DNA of 64,000 bases. Source: Bostrychus sinensis. Its lineage: Eukaryota > Chordata > Actinopteri > Gobiiformes > Eleotridae. Numbering within the stretch: position 1 is the first letter of the stretch; each line of letters begins with the position of its first letter. The stretch spans positions 26,179,206 through 26,243,205 of the forward strand of contig CM036252.1 in the NCBI GenBank assembly GCA_020698575.1. Reading direction: 5' to 3'. The position numbers and the translations under genes are program-made. Below the pieces are notes generated by a model. The model worked only from the letters and a program-made list of their open reading frames with translations, was not told the origin of the DNA and did no database searches. Shown here in pieces: positions 22,104 through 37,100 of this stretch.

Positions 22104-25100
22104 ATGGGTGAGTGGTCTCGGAGCTCACTACCAGCTAACTGTTAGCTAGTTCCTGCCTTTAGTTTCACGAGTGCTCATTAGAAACAGCATAAGCACAGGC
22201 GTTATGTTCAGAATAAAAGGCGGAGTCATTCATTCCTTTAAAACAGTTTTATTTGAGCTAGTAGAAAAAGCTTGTACTGGGTAGAATCGTGAACGTGCGC
22301 GCTCGTGCACTCGGGTGGGGTAGCCCGCCTCTCCATCCCCTGTCCCTCGTAGTGGCTCTAGTCCCTCTGAGCATTTGTAGCTTGCAGTGCTTGTTTTGCT
22401 CGTATTAGGTGGCACTTTCCCCCGGGGACGACATGATGAACGCGCAGTCCTGTCATGGCAGTGCTGCTGTGATGGGCTACATGGCACTCCTCCATCTCCA
22501 CAGCTGTTATGCAATAGAAGCCATCAGCCCACTCTGACTGTGGCTGCTGCTGCTGCTGGGGATGCTCACACACATTGATCTACGGCGTAGGTTTGATTTT
22601 GCCATAGACACAGCCCTGTTATTTTGCAACTGTCTACTACAGCATTGCCTACTTCAAATGGCAAATCAACTAGACACTCCTTAAGAGCATTTTAGTTGTT
22701 TTACTAGCCTATACTCCCATCCCTATAGTAATGACAATTCCTCAACATCTGCTTCATAATAAAAAAAAAAACACTGGCTTCCTTTATGACATTTTGTTAA
22801 TTAGAATTTAAGCAAGCTCTGCAGTATAGCATGTAATATACAGTATGTTCTTGTCATATATGTTGTGCTTTTTGCAGTGCTGCAGTGGAGCATTTGAAAG
22901 CAAATGTGTCACTGCAATGCACTACAATTCATGGAAATTGACCGGTTTACTACTACCAAAATATGATAGCCTGCCCAGCCATTCTATTTTTTGTTCTGTA
23001 CAAAAAATAGACTGGTCCCTGTTGACTTGAATTTAATGTCCACAGCAGAAAAACAAATGTACACAGAATTAACTACATATAAATGCACCTGGATAAGTAT
23101 TTACCAACCAGAAAAAGGAGGCAGTAACAACATGAGTACATACTGACAGATTTTGAAAAATATACTGTCAGTTGGATAAACAAAGCATTGCAAAACACCT
23201 GCCCTGTTTTTTTATTATTTTACTTTACCACAAAAGTGAAAGGGTCTGGTTGACTAGGCTGCTAGAATGGTTTTTACCCCTACTACAATATCATAAAGCG
23301 TGATTACCCTATTTTACTTTAGTCATTCCAGATGTTAAACCAAAATCTGTGAAATGATAGTCCCAACACCTACAGGAACAGCATAGTTAGTTACCTCACC
23401 CTTCATGCTTTTTTCAATAAAAAAAAATCTAAAACACGACTCATTTGCCACTGTACCATTCTAATGTATGACATCAGGTTTAAGGTTGGAGTTTACCTTA
23501 AACGTCTATTGCAGAGTTTAGCGTTACCAGCAGTTATCTTTACTCCCCCTTGTTCAACATCCCTTGTTGAGTTTGCATTATATATCTGCATTTCACTTTT
23601 TTGGACTTTTTTAAGGTTTTATTAGGCAGTAGGTAGTGTAGAGGCAGGATGAGATAATCAAAAATAAAGTTTCGGAGTCTGTACTCGAACCTACGATGCC
23701 AAGGCAGGCTGTAGTTGCCCTGTGCACTGCATTGTTTACACATTTTCTTTTACTTTGACAGTGCCGCTTATTGGGATGTGCCAGTGTAAAATCATTCATA
23801 ATAAAGCCTTATGATGTCTAAAGAGCTTTTTTTGTCACAGATGATTCCTTCCTTACAATATGCTATTAGATAAATAAATGCAGATCTTAGGAGAAAACTG
23901 CATAATTTTCATTAAAATTTCACCGATACTGTGATTATTACTCATGAAATAATCTTCATGTGGACAAGCAAAAATATATATCATAAAGAATGAACCAACA
24001 AAATGTCAACACCTGACCTAATCATACTTCCATACTCAAAACCATTAATGCAACAAGTATATAATATCTGTCAATGTTCTCAGATGAATTAAGTGGATGG
24101 AAGTGTTGTGCATTTGGGACCCTTTTCTTTCCTCAGGCAGGCAGCTCGAGCCTAATCACATTTCAGGCAGCGGCGTAAGGTGAATAAGCATCTCTGGCTC
24201 TAATAAAACGTGTGCTGGATTTAAGTGTCCTGGTTTAAAAGCTTCAGCAGCAGCATGTGAGCTCCTGTACCTCCTCGGTGCACTCCAAGATTAATGCAGA
24301 GACAGTGTATCGGACTGTAAATAGGACAGAAAAATGTAGCGCATTATTCTTGAGTCATGGAGGGAACAAAGTGAAGCTTTAGTTAAAGAAACAGATGAAT
24401 CATACAGGGATAATATGCATTCAGCCTATATATATACTCATGCTATATTAGGGCTGCACAATAGATCACATATTTATTGGCAAATGCAATATCTGGATTC
24501 CAAGGAACTAAATGTGTCACTTTAATATTACTGTCCTCCATCTGACATAAATTTACATTGTCAAAATAAATCATATTAAATTAGGACTAAAAAGCCAATT
24601 AATAGTCATGATGTAGTCCTAATACAGTTTTAACAGTATCCGTAGACTTTCACTCTATCTGAGGTGAAAGTGGATTTATTATGGTTTTAAACCAATCTTA
24701 GTCACCTCTAGAACAATTTTTAAAAACATTATCTGACTAAAAGAAAACATTTTTTGAAGAGACCAGCAGAGTGCACTAGAATCCGTAGTGCTGTGGTCTT
24801 TTGAACATAATCAAAGAAAAAAATCACCTCACTTGTTTAAACTATTTGTATGATACCATTTTAACTACAAAATGAAAAATAGCTGTGAGAAATCAGTGGA
24901 AACAGCTGTGCACTATTTTTGAAAAAATGAGAGCAGACTGGATATAGAGGGCTTGTTGATTGATCAGTGCTTCCTGGAGTGGGTGGGGATTTGTGGAACC
25001 TAGTGTTTTGAGGCCTTAGAAACTCAGTGACAGAGAATAAAGGATTACTTAAACTTGCGTAAATTAAGCAAAACACAACTCCAGGTATGTTTTTGAAGAG

Positions 25101-28100
25101 GGAACAACATAATAACATGGTAGAAAACTCATAAAAGTCAAGTTTGCATAACATAGCCCCTTTAATAAAGCCTTATCATTATTAAGGGTATCCAAATATT
25201 GCCAATCATATCCATATTGTGTTATTCAACATAGTTATTGCATATTTTCTTAAAGATTTTATTTTATACAGACAAACGCATACACCCCAATAATGACTAC
25301 TGTAATAAACATATATTGATCATTTATACAGTATCTACTTTTCCCTTCTGAGGTCGTGACAGCAAATTTTCTGCAGAGGAAAAATCATTGAGCAATTGTT
25401 GACAATGATGTCTTTCCATATCTTTCTATTTCTGGGCTATTAACTAAATAAAATGGATACCGGAAAATTATATGTAGTAATACACTGAAGAAGAACTAAG
25501 CCAGAATAATTGTCATTCACACAAGCTGTGATTTTTCCATTTTATTGTTCTGGAAATGACAACAGCGCATTCTAATAATGCTGATTATGAGGCCATATGT
25601 TGTGAAATTAACTTGTGGTTACAGTTTAGAAGGAGATAAACAAAATACTTTGGAAATAAATTGTGGCGACATTGAGGCTAAGCTACATCAAGATGGATGT
25701 AGCCTGTGAAGGAAGAACCCAATTTGTAGCATTTTTACACAGCATTTTCTCTGCTTTATAGAACATGTGGTGGTGATTTGAAGTCCCTAAAATGGAGGAA
25801 GTAGCTAATGGAAAAAATCCTTCCTCTTCAGTCCATTAAAATTCTCTACTCAGGAACTAATAAGAGTTACTAATAAGATTTCCCCCTTTTAGAACTATAG
25901 ATGATCTTAAACCGTACTCCTAATTAATGTCTTGTTGTAAATATTATTACCCCAACCACGTCCCTCTGACACGTGAAGTGTCCTCTTAGAATTCGGACTT
26001 CTTGAGTTTGTTAGACTGACCTTGTCTGGGTCGAATTGACTCTCCTTTGTCCTTTGTTGTCTTCATTTGATAGTCCAGTGAGTCCTCTAAAGGCTACAAT
26101 ACAAGTACTTGTCAATAATTATCTGCTAAAAGTACAACTAGAGAAATAAAAAAGCAAGCCTCTACAATTATAATAAACATTTATCTTAGGAGTTGTGTGC
26201 CCAAAAAGCAACCTTTTCATGTTACTGCATGCATCAAGGAAAATCTGAAGACACCCCACATCAGAACTGCACATTTCTCCTCTATTTCCCCTACCTAGAC
26301 ACATTACCAGGGAGCAGAGTGTATCTTTTCTCAGTCTGCAGCCTAGACTACAGACAGACTGCATGTCACCTCATTATTTGACAGCATTATAAAGACCTTC
26401 AGGCACTTTAGAGAACTTATCCATTTTTTATTAGTATTTTGTTTTGCTCTTTTCTCTGCAGACAATCTAACCGAGGCCCTGGAGAAGCTGAAGCTGGCGT
26501 CCTCAGACAGCTCTACGGACAGCGTGGAGAGCTGTGTGGACTGCCTGCTCAAAGCTCTGGCCAATAACAGTGAGTAACAGCCACCGCATTGGGATTGGTC
26601 AAAATAATTTAATTAAAACGAGTATACTTTTAAGTGTATATGGTCTCTGTCATTGTGAGTTGAACTGTTATGATTAATTGAGTAGATTTGATTTAGGGAG
26701 TGGTTTGCTGACCACACTCACTTAGCCCAAAAAGTGAATGGGTCTTGCCAACCAGGTTATTGACTTGTCTTTGTTCAGTAACCTTATCCAAGAGTACCCA
26801 ACTGAAATCAAGCCATTGAGGGTAAAAAGAAAAACAAGTTTATATTGTTAAAAGTATTTAAAAAAAATAGATGAGAATGGCTCTATCTTGCAATAGTAAA
26901 GATTTAGTGCCTAAGTCTGGACTTGAATGGGGTATCGTCTTCATTTACTCTGCCCTTGTGGCTTATCATAAAAATTCCTAGATTCAAACCATTTTTTTTC
27001 AACTCCTATTACTGACCTTTCTTGTAAATTACATTAATATCCGATCAGGGTAGCCAAACAAACAAACCAACCAATGCCAGGGAAAAGAAAACCTCAATGT
27101 TGCCTACCCATAATTGCAACTCTTGTCTACTCATGTAACTGCTTTCCACCTCATCACCTAACACTGTTTCTCTGTCAGCACACATACTGTATAGGGTAGC
27201 CCAAGTGTGACTGATTAAAACCACATAGCCAGACAGCTGAGTAATGCAGGTCGCTCTATTTTCTGCTGACACTGCTTTTTGGTCTCACTGTAAATATCTA
27301 TAGAGCTTTAAAGAGCTGTAGATGTGTCACATTCTGTAGTCTAGATATACACTTGTGCAACACCTCAGTACAAGTGGATCTTGTAAACCTTTGTGTTGAC
27401 GGCTCTGTTCCAGACACCGAAGCCAGTATGAAGATCCAGGAAATGGGAGTGCTGCCCCTGCTTCCCTCCTTGCTAACGCCCCAGTCTTCCTGCACCCCCA
27501 AAGTAGCCAACATCATCGCTGAGGTGGCCAAAAATGGTAAGGTTCTTCTCCAAAGGTCAGGCTATGGAAACAGTCCATTATGTCAACACACAAATGCAAA
27601 TTGATTGCAGTAGTTAAAACAAATTATTACAATAAACTTCCCCTGAATGCAGTTTTATAGAAATACAACTGATTTGTAATCAGGAGGCAGTGTACAACTT
27701 AAAAGCATTCTGCCAAGCCCTATCTTGTAATGGTAATTGCGAATAGCCTCAAGACCCTTATACCCAGCAGTGTTAAAGATTCCACAATTCCTATAATTCC
27801 TATCTCACAATGGTACATAATCCCTGGATTCAGTGTTGTGTTCTAGACCAACTCCTTGACCCAATACTGACCTTTTCTCAAAATTTCACAGAATGAACTT
27901 GCTAACTGACTGCTAAACTAACTAACATAGTGATCATTGTAATCTTATTTGACAGCTTCAGACAAACCTGCAGAAGTCTAGAAATAACCTTAACAGTTGA
28001 TTGAAATTTTTAAACCAAAGCCAGACTTGGCAGCCTTTTAAATGAAACAGGCTCTAACTGAGCTTATCAAATCTTGTATAAGCACTTTGTCTGAGAGATG

Positions 28101-31100
28101 GTATTTTCCTCTATCCCCCTGTGAGAGCCCAGGAGAAGCTTTTAAAGTAGAAAAAAGCACAAGTGGCATGAAAAGGTTAGGATAATGAATAGGTTTAAAG
28201 GCACGTCCAAGACTGCAGCTAATGATCACTCCGTAGCAGTCCGCCAAGCTTGGCAACAGCCCGCTGGCATTTATCTGTCACGGCTTCCGGAAATGTCCAC
28301 ATTCGGCCAAGTGACTGCTGGCCACCCTGTGTGACACTTTAGACAGACCTGACTAGTTAAATCTGAGACTGATGTGATATGGTCTCCAGGAGTCTATGTA
28401 TTAAGAATAGAATACATTAAAGGAGCAAACGAAACATTGATTAAACAACTGTAAGTACTTCTACAACAGCCTATAGTAGACGAACTCATCTGGGGAGAAG
28501 CACACTGATGTTTTATTTTGAGTTCACATTTACATCAACTTACAACAACTATGAACTAAACAAATGTTGTTTCAGAATGATTACATTATACAAGAGCTTG
28601 ACCCTCCAGGACTACCATAGATGTTCACTTACACAAAAAAGGGTCTGGCACTGTACTTTTCCCACCAGATTTAGCTAAAAACAACCCCTTTTTTAATTTA
28701 TCTAATGTAATGTTTACTGTGTAGATGACAAACATAAAGATGTTACATAGACTGCAAACTGGACACAGGTACAAAAAGGTTTCTTGGTGTGCATAGTGAG
28801 CCAAGGTCAGAATATCACGGCTGTATAAATGCATACATACAATTTCCATTTCTACAGTGGACAAGTGTTCCAGAAATCAAGCAAAAAAGCATGACTGCAG
28901 CCCATCCAACAAGTACCATGGTAACAGATGGGCATCAGGTCAACTAAAGGACCCTTGACACCTGGGCATGTTCTGGTTTAACGCCAAGGGGATAAACAGC
29001 TAAATGTGGTGCTGAAAGATGATAAGTTCTTAATTATGTACACGTGAATTGTATATTCTTAAGAAATATGTAAACGTAAAAAGGAGAGGAGAAATGTTTG
29101 TGAGAGCAGGTTAGACATGGAATAATGAGTTGTATGGCACTCATAATACAGTTGCTGCTATGAAGATGTGTTGTCAGGTAAAGATAATCTGTCAACAAAA
29201 TAAAATGGAAACAGTTCTGGATAATTTAGCTTTTTGTGAAGAACCTCCTATTGCTTTTTTCCTTTAGTTTTCATGGGGCTGGAACCTATCCCAACTGTGT
29301 TGGGCTTGAAAAATTAAACCACTTCAGATGCAACACTTGACACTAATCCTATTTCCTCTTTAGACAAACATTTCTTATTTCAATAATCCTTGGCTTGTTT
29401 GTGTGAGTACACTTTACCTACTATTATTGTCTACAACTTTAGTTTTAACAACAAAAATGTGCGCTAAAAATGTTAAACAGTAACTAAACGGTAGATCAGG
29501 AACTTTACTATAATTAGAAAACACCATATTAATATTAACCTGTCATTCATCCTCTTCCTCTTGCTAGAATTTATGCGTAACCCTTGTGTCGAAGCCGGCC
29601 TCATCCCTCCTCTCATTCAGCTGTTGAACTCCTCTGACCAGGAGGTTCTACTGCAGACCGGCCGCGCTCTCGGAAACATCTGCTATGACAGCCGTAAGTA
29701 GGAATCTGCCTTGTGCCACAAACCTTGAACGTCTTTTTTAGTATTCCAGTTTTGATACCTACTGTATATGATGCCAAAAGCCAGAACAATATAATTTGAT
29801 GGACCTTTTTACTATACCTTTGGTGTGGGAGGTCAAGGCCAGCCACAAATTGTGCCGCCTCCAAGCCTGGAGAGATAGAAAGGGTTGCATCAGGAAGGGC
29901 ATCCTGCATAAAGACCTTCTGAAGTTATAATGCTATTCCTTGGAATCTTACAATAGAAAATGGCTTTGAATAAATACATTGTTTTTTGTGATGGTTACAT
30001 TTATGCCAGGCCAAATTCAAATATTTCTTTTTTTTCCAAGATGTCATTATGGTTTGAGAGCATTTGAGTGCAGACCTGAGGGATTTTCCAGCTGGCTTTA
30101 GTCACAGCTGTCCGTCGCAGCGCATAGTTTTCTGGTCTTGTCGAGAAGCCGGATATCTGAGGAGTCCAGAGGGATGTGACATTTGTTGGAGTGGAGGGAG
30201 GTCTCGGTAAGCCGCCGCAGCTTTTTGATAGATCCACTGGGGGAGAGGAGTGAAACAGCTGCTACCACCTTGAAGTAGTTAGTGCCACATGGACATTTCA
30301 CTCTTGCCTCATGTTCACGTCAAAAGATGAAGGGAACAGTTCAGCTGTCAGTGACAGAAAAGGGACAGTTGACAAGAAGATGTGTAATCTTATTATCAAT
30401 GTATCTTATTAATTATGGGGTGCACTAAATAAAAACATGACCTTGAAAAATCACTGTCCCTACCTAATTAAAGCTCTTTTATCACCATTTAATGTATGTG
30501 GGGGGGGGGGGTAACTTTTTACCTTCTAGACAAAACAAAACTGTCCTTATGGAACCTCTTAAGCCCATGTCCATGTTAACTCTAGCTTGAAATAGGCCTC
30601 AACCTTCTAAGACTTTATTAAAAAGCACAGTGGAAAAGTGACAGGAATTTATGGGGGAGAGAGCAGGGAGAGACATTCAGACTCGAACCTATGATGCTGA
30701 GACAAGCTGTAGTCGTGCTGTATATGCACTGCATGATCTACTGACAGAACAATACGTCGCCACACGCAGCAATTTTTAAGCAACTTTCATGAAATATCCC
30801 GAGTGCTCAAATAGCACCTTTAGTGAAATTTAAGAGATATTCATCCTATTGATGCAAGACAACAGCAGCCACAGGAAGCATCCCTTATTGAAAATGTATT
30901 GATCATGTGTATGCTGGTAATCTTGTTTTTTCACAGATCATTCCTGTCACAAATAATGCAATCAAACAGTTTTCTGCAAGCACATTTGAGTTGAAGAACA
31001 TGTTAATGAATATTGTATTTTATGCTTTGTTACAAAAGCTTGTGACATTCAACATTAAAGCCATACAAAATGCAAAATGGTAAACCAGACTGTGGCCCAA

Positions 31101-34100
31101 AAGAGGACACTGAGCGCAACTTGTAATAAAGATGTTGAGGTCAGGATTCACATGAGGACATTTGGTTTGCATGCACTTTAATCACTTGGCTGCAAAGTAG
31201 CTTTGGGATTTGATATGTTTTTAAAGAACAGAGGCCATTGGATTTCCCTTTTCTATTGTAAAGAAGCAGTTAAGCACCATGTTTGGCAGAGGGTGAATTT
31301 GTGATGTCATTTCAGGAGCCAGGTAAGGAACGTATAACAAACCCACATAAAAGAGATGAGCTAACTGGCAAAGATGAAGAGATCAGGACTGATGTGCGGA
31401 GTGTGCAATAGGGGACCTTACAGATAGTATAGGAATGACATAACGTAGCATCAGACCGGTGGTGATGCTAAGCGCTGACTCATAGTGCTTCCTGGCAGAC
31501 TCTCCCTCCTCAGAGACAAACTTGACTATTATTGTGAAGTCATAATGTCTCCAAAGACAAAGGCAGTACAGTGTGTTTGTTTGTGAGATATATTTTCAAT
31601 CTCCCCAAAGAATGTAGCTCCTGATTGTATTAATTAGTGAACACAATGGACAAATAATAAAAGTCGTGAACAGATTTATTCTCGCAGCATGGCCATGTGG
31701 GAGCTAACAAACAAAACTAAATATTGTGTTCTTCCAAATAAAGAGGATATCTCTAATATACTTTTCTAAATCATGCATTATTGCATGCATCATTTATTAT
31801 TTATTTGACTTTTTTGGAATTGGTTGTTGTATTATAAGAATGAAATATTGGCCTAGACCGGATATTTTATTATTTTTCAGAATGGTAAAATGAGTCAGAA
31901 AGCAAAATAAAAACTGTACACTGAGGGTGTTTTCACACTTGCCGTGTTTGGTTCGCTTCAATCGAACCCTGGTGCGCTTCCTGGGAAAGACCGGTTCGTT
32001 TGAGCAGCTGTGAACGCGCAACCAGACTCAGGTGCGCACCAAACAAGTGAATTCTGGTCCGCCTGAAATCAGAGGTTTCGGTGCTGTGCGCTTTGAGCCC
32101 TGGTGCACTCCTGGTTTGGTCCTGGTGAAGTGCGAACGCAACGCGGACCAAACTACGGACTAACGTCAGGGAGCGGACTTCACCACTGTTTAACAAGGGC
32201 ACAGAAACATAATGTCACTAAAATAAAAATATACTGTAAACAAAATATATTTAAAAGGTTGCTAACATTAGCAAACAAATGTAAAAACACTGCTGAAACA
32301 ACACAGATTTCATATTACTCACAAAGTGAGTCCACAGCTGTGTTCAGCCATATCTCTGCTTACTCGTAAAACTTCATTAAATATTAATTAAAGTGCGCCG
32401 TATACTATTGGAATAAATGAAGCTGAAGAGGCGGACCTTTGACCAATAGATGAGCAGGGTTTCTTCTACCCACGTTTCTCTCAGTAAATACTGATGCACT
32501 GCCCCCTACAGGCGAGGTTTGTTACTGCTCTCCGTCAGTTCTCTTCGTTTGACAGAGCTCAATGTGAACCCAAACCACATCAATAACATCATCGACCCAG
32601 GTGCGGACTTTTGCCCCAAAGCGCACCAAGTCCTGCGAACCAGCAAGTGTGAACACACCCTAAATCTCATATATATTTGAGTTGAAGTGCTCCAGAGATC
32701 ATGCTGCACTATAAATAGGAAAAGTAAATCTCAAGAAACAGAAACATGTTGTTAGCTGTAATTAAAGACACCATAACAGAAGTTTTGTTTTTTATTCTTT
32801 GTTTTTCGCGTTGTATGTGGTTGATTTATTTCCCGGCTCTTTGTTTTGCAGATGAGGGCAGGAGTGCAGTTGACCGGGCAGGAGGGGCTCACTTAGTAGT
32901 TCAACACATTAAATCCCTCTACCAAAACACTGAGCCGGACAATGAGAAGCTCTTGACTGTCTTTGTTGGCATGCTGATGAACTATAGCAATGATAATGGT
33001 AATGACCGACTTACCACAAAACAACTAATCTTAACTAATCAGACATGGCTATTTTATGAGCTCTTAATGCCTTCTATAGCTTTGAACTTTATCATCCTTT
33101 CTATTGGGTGTGCTGGGTCTGACATCTTGCGGTCTTTCCTCCATGCTCTGTCTCTCTTCCACTGTCAACTTGGAGGTAATCTGCAGTTGGTTCAGTGTTA
33201 GCTTCTAGAATCTCCTTAGACTGTGCACTTGTGAGTGTGCATTAGTATTGTATAGATATAGTCCTATGTGTTTTGGTATTTTTTTCTATAACTTTTGGTT
33301 TATTTGTTTTAGAAACTATGCTTGCTTGCTGTTGAAAATGCATTTTTCCACTGAGCCGCTATTTATGCAACAAATTATGCTAAATTAAAAAAGGCAATGC
33401 TAATTATTAGCCCTTCAGTCATTCTAAGTTATTGTGCAGACCTTTATGAAAAGCAGATTTTGACTGGTCTGCAGCATTCAGATGTTTGTTATCACAATAT
33501 CTGAAAGCTATTGTTGCTGCTCATTGATCTGGAAAATAACTTGAAATAGTTTATGGTTTCTCCAACTCTGCAGCTTTTTTGGCATTACATAACATAATAC
33601 ACATAATCTGATGTAACTTGTTGCGGCTAATCTGAAATTAATAACCCAACAAATTAAGACCACTGGACTTGGTGAATGTTATTTAATGGTAACCTAGATG
33701 ACATTTCATCAAAGACACATAAAGAAGTTGTGAAATGTACAGCCTTGATTTAGTAAATGTGTGCAGATGCTGTGCTGTCCCCTACTAAAATGATGATTTT
33801 TTTTTTTTTTTTTTTTTTTTGTGGAACATAGGTGTCTGAATCTTATGATAAGGTGGTAAGAAAATCTAAGAGTATACTTTGTTGCTAAAGGCTATTAATA
33901 CAGTATGCATGTCACCTCATCGGTGAAATGGTTTGACCCCACCTGTCGTGTGGGAGACTGGAGTTTGATTCCCCCAAAAAATCTATACCATATTACTTAT
34001 GCAATCCAAATGATTCTGTGAATCTGTATTTTACCAATATCAGAAAATTGTTAAATTTAGTGTCCTAACTTAGTCTCTTGTCTTTAAATGAAGTTCACGT

Positions 34101-37100
34101 GATACACTAACATTACCAGGACACCTTTTATGTATTTGGTGGCCTAATTCAAAACCTAGCTAATTGAATTATGCTTCAGCAGAGGCTGACACCATTTTGT
34201 GTCAAGATGCATAGATTGGTGCTACATCACTGTAGCTGCACACATTTCTTTAAAGATGTACTTTTAGTGCTACAGTTCTGTTACCAGTCCAAAATAAACA
34301 TAATTGAAAACATGAGTGAACCTTGATCAATCCATCTCTAAGCTGAAAGCTGTGTGTCCATGCTGTCACAGTCATTTTTCTTGTGTGATAACGCTTGTTG
34401 TTGAGAGCAGCCGGACCGCCTGCCAAGGTGTGCTTTGGCAACGTAGGGTTGTTGGATCTGTCGGAGCGATGATGCATTAACTCAGGCTCCTTTTGTAGCC
34501 TCAGAGCATCGAGCTGACTCTTCATATTGAGCTAATGGACTAACAGTGTGCATAGGCACTGCCCCACAGGGAGGAGACGCAGCTCATAAAGAGAGGCCCC
34601 TCTTCATCACGACTTGGTTCAGAAGGATTTAATAGGTGCGCAGTATGAAGGGGCAGGGAATTTGATTTGAGTCAAGTTCAGGTTTAGATATGTACAGATA
34701 CAAGTACAGGGAAAAAGATGATTTCCACAATATTGGGAAATTACACTTGCCTTTCTTGCTTCTTTTAGTGCATTTTACTCTCTTCCAATTAGTTTTGATT
34801 GCTATTTAACAGGGACTAATCTCTGTGCCTCATCATACCTCCTGGGGTTTTGGTGTTCAGGTGTCTTTTCTAACTTCTTAATTGCTGTCTTTGATTTGTG
34901 ATCAGGGAATGCTTTTGTTTTTCTATTCTTCGGAATTATGTAGACTTTGACTGCACAGTAGCAAATGGGGCACACAAGGAATGTTGATTTCACTCTTACA
35001 CTGTCTGTGTATGTCCTGTTGTGCTCTTTTGAACAGAAACAGAGAAAAAAGGCTGTTTACTTCCATAAACTTTTTGTATTGTATGCCATTTTACTACAAA
35101 ATGAGAAATAGAGCGTGAATGTACCAAAACACAACTCCGGAAAAAAAGAAAAAAAATGTTGATTTACATAGTCAGAGCCCTGTACTATCAAGCTTGATTA
35201 GAGCATTAACCCTGAGTATTTAGTATCACAAATCTGGTTCACAAACTTGCTTCAGAAAAGGTAAAGTTTCTGATAGAGGATAGAAACACAACACACCAAT
35301 GACAAACAAGCAAAAATGTTGCTGCATAGACAATGAATACTTTCTGTAAAAGTGAAGCAGCAAGTTTAGGCAGGAGTATAGCAGAATTTGACCAGCTGCT
35401 TCGTTTAGTCATCTGGCCTTTTCTTTTTTGGTTTATGCTGATTTCACATGAACCTGAGGGAGTTCAGAACACTTGATTAATTGTGTTAATCAATGATTAT
35501 TTAACCTGCTTTGTGATACCATTTAGTCAGACTAAAATAGTTTATCAAACCTGGTGAATCCAAATGGCTTCTTGAATTTGTGGCCTCTGATTTGGTGCTG
35601 AAGAACACATTTTTATTTTTTTCCCTACAATAATTTCAAAATGATGCGCATGTCACACTTATTCATAGATCATAGTCCATTTTCTTATACTGTGCAGCTT
35701 GAAAAAGAAAACACATTAGTCTAAATTCATTGTTTGAAGGTGGCACTGAGGCAGTTTTTGGACATATTATATTCAGTGCATTGTTGTTCCTCTCAACACA
35801 CCACACTTAACAAAGAGACTGCACCATTAATTTCAAATGCAACCTGCTATTTTTCTCCTCTTTAGTCCAGATGTGACTGTGTGAAGTGTTGAACAGCAGA
35901 TAACTGTTCCCTCTGTGTTTTTTTTTTTGTCTTTCAGATTCCCTACAAGCCCAGCTCATCAATATGGGTGTCATACCCACTTTGGTCAAGCTGCTAGGCG
36001 TCCATTCCCACAACACAGCCCTGACGGAGATGTGTCTTATTGCATTTGGCAACTTGGCAGAGCTTGGTGAGTCAATGATTCTTTATTTTTAGACGTTCCT
36101 GCTGTTGAGTCACTAAACACTATCTTTTAGCTTAAGCCTTGATGTAGCATATGACAGAGGTTTGCAGCTGGTTCAGGGTTTTATAGGGACACACAGTATA
36201 AATCCTCAGTAAATCCTCATGCCCACGGATGCCTGTGTTGTAGAGTCCAGTAAAGAGCAGTTCGCCTCCACAAACATCGCGGAGGAGCTGGTCCGACTTT
36301 TCCAGAAGCAAACAGAACACGAGAAGAAAGAAATGATTTTTGAAGTTCTGGCGCCATTGGCAGAGAATGGTAAGTGTTGTACATAATAATTCAGAACCCT
36401 TAAGGTCTAAAATTAAGACCTTTTTACATTTATTAAAAAGTTTATTTTCCCAAGAAGTTCAGGTTTGTTCATCAAGGTCTTACATTTTGGAATTGCAATT
36501 GAATTACTGATTTATAGAGTGAAGTGAGGGAATAATTCATAATTGTAAAGTTCTATTGTACTTAGGAAGCAGCTCCTCAACTAGCCAACAGTGGCTGTGT
36601 AAGTCAAGAGAATGTTTGGATGCATGGAAATTTAGTTATGTTTTTTTATTTGCATTTGTTGGTTATTAAGTTTGTTAGTTATTATTAGGTTACCAAGATG
36701 AGGCAGAACATATTGCAATGGCTGGATTTTGATAGGATTTCTTTTTTGTTTTTGGTGTGAATTGACCATTTTCTCCTGAACTAGAAGATCCATGGTTTGA
36801 GTTCTGGTCTGGGCATTATTTCTTAACTATTGTGGGGTATTCACAATAGTTTTGCTCTTAAACCAAAAAGAAATGCTCTTGGTCCTCAAAACCAAGGTTG
36901 GTTTAAAAGTTACATCTCGCCTCAAAAATGTCAGGTAAAAATAATAACATCATAATTTGGAATAAATACAGACCTCTCATATAGTTTTTTAGCAGTTGTC
37001 TATGGATGTAAATTGAAAACATTTATTTTGCGTGGCATTAAAAAGTTGGGAAAAAGTTAATTTAAAGAACCATGGAGGTAACATATGTTTGAATTTTGAA

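Noticed and set aside
22230..22573. Several overlapping open frames on both strands in rap1gds1 intron 1
   Set aside because: They sit in GC-rich sequence next to the promoter, where stops are rare; no splice context or recognisable protein.
32746..33201. A 151-codon open frame over rap1gds1 exon 5 and its flanks
   Set aside because: Only 32852-32998 is exon; the extensions on both sides are intron that happens to lack stops and match nothing in SmgGDS.
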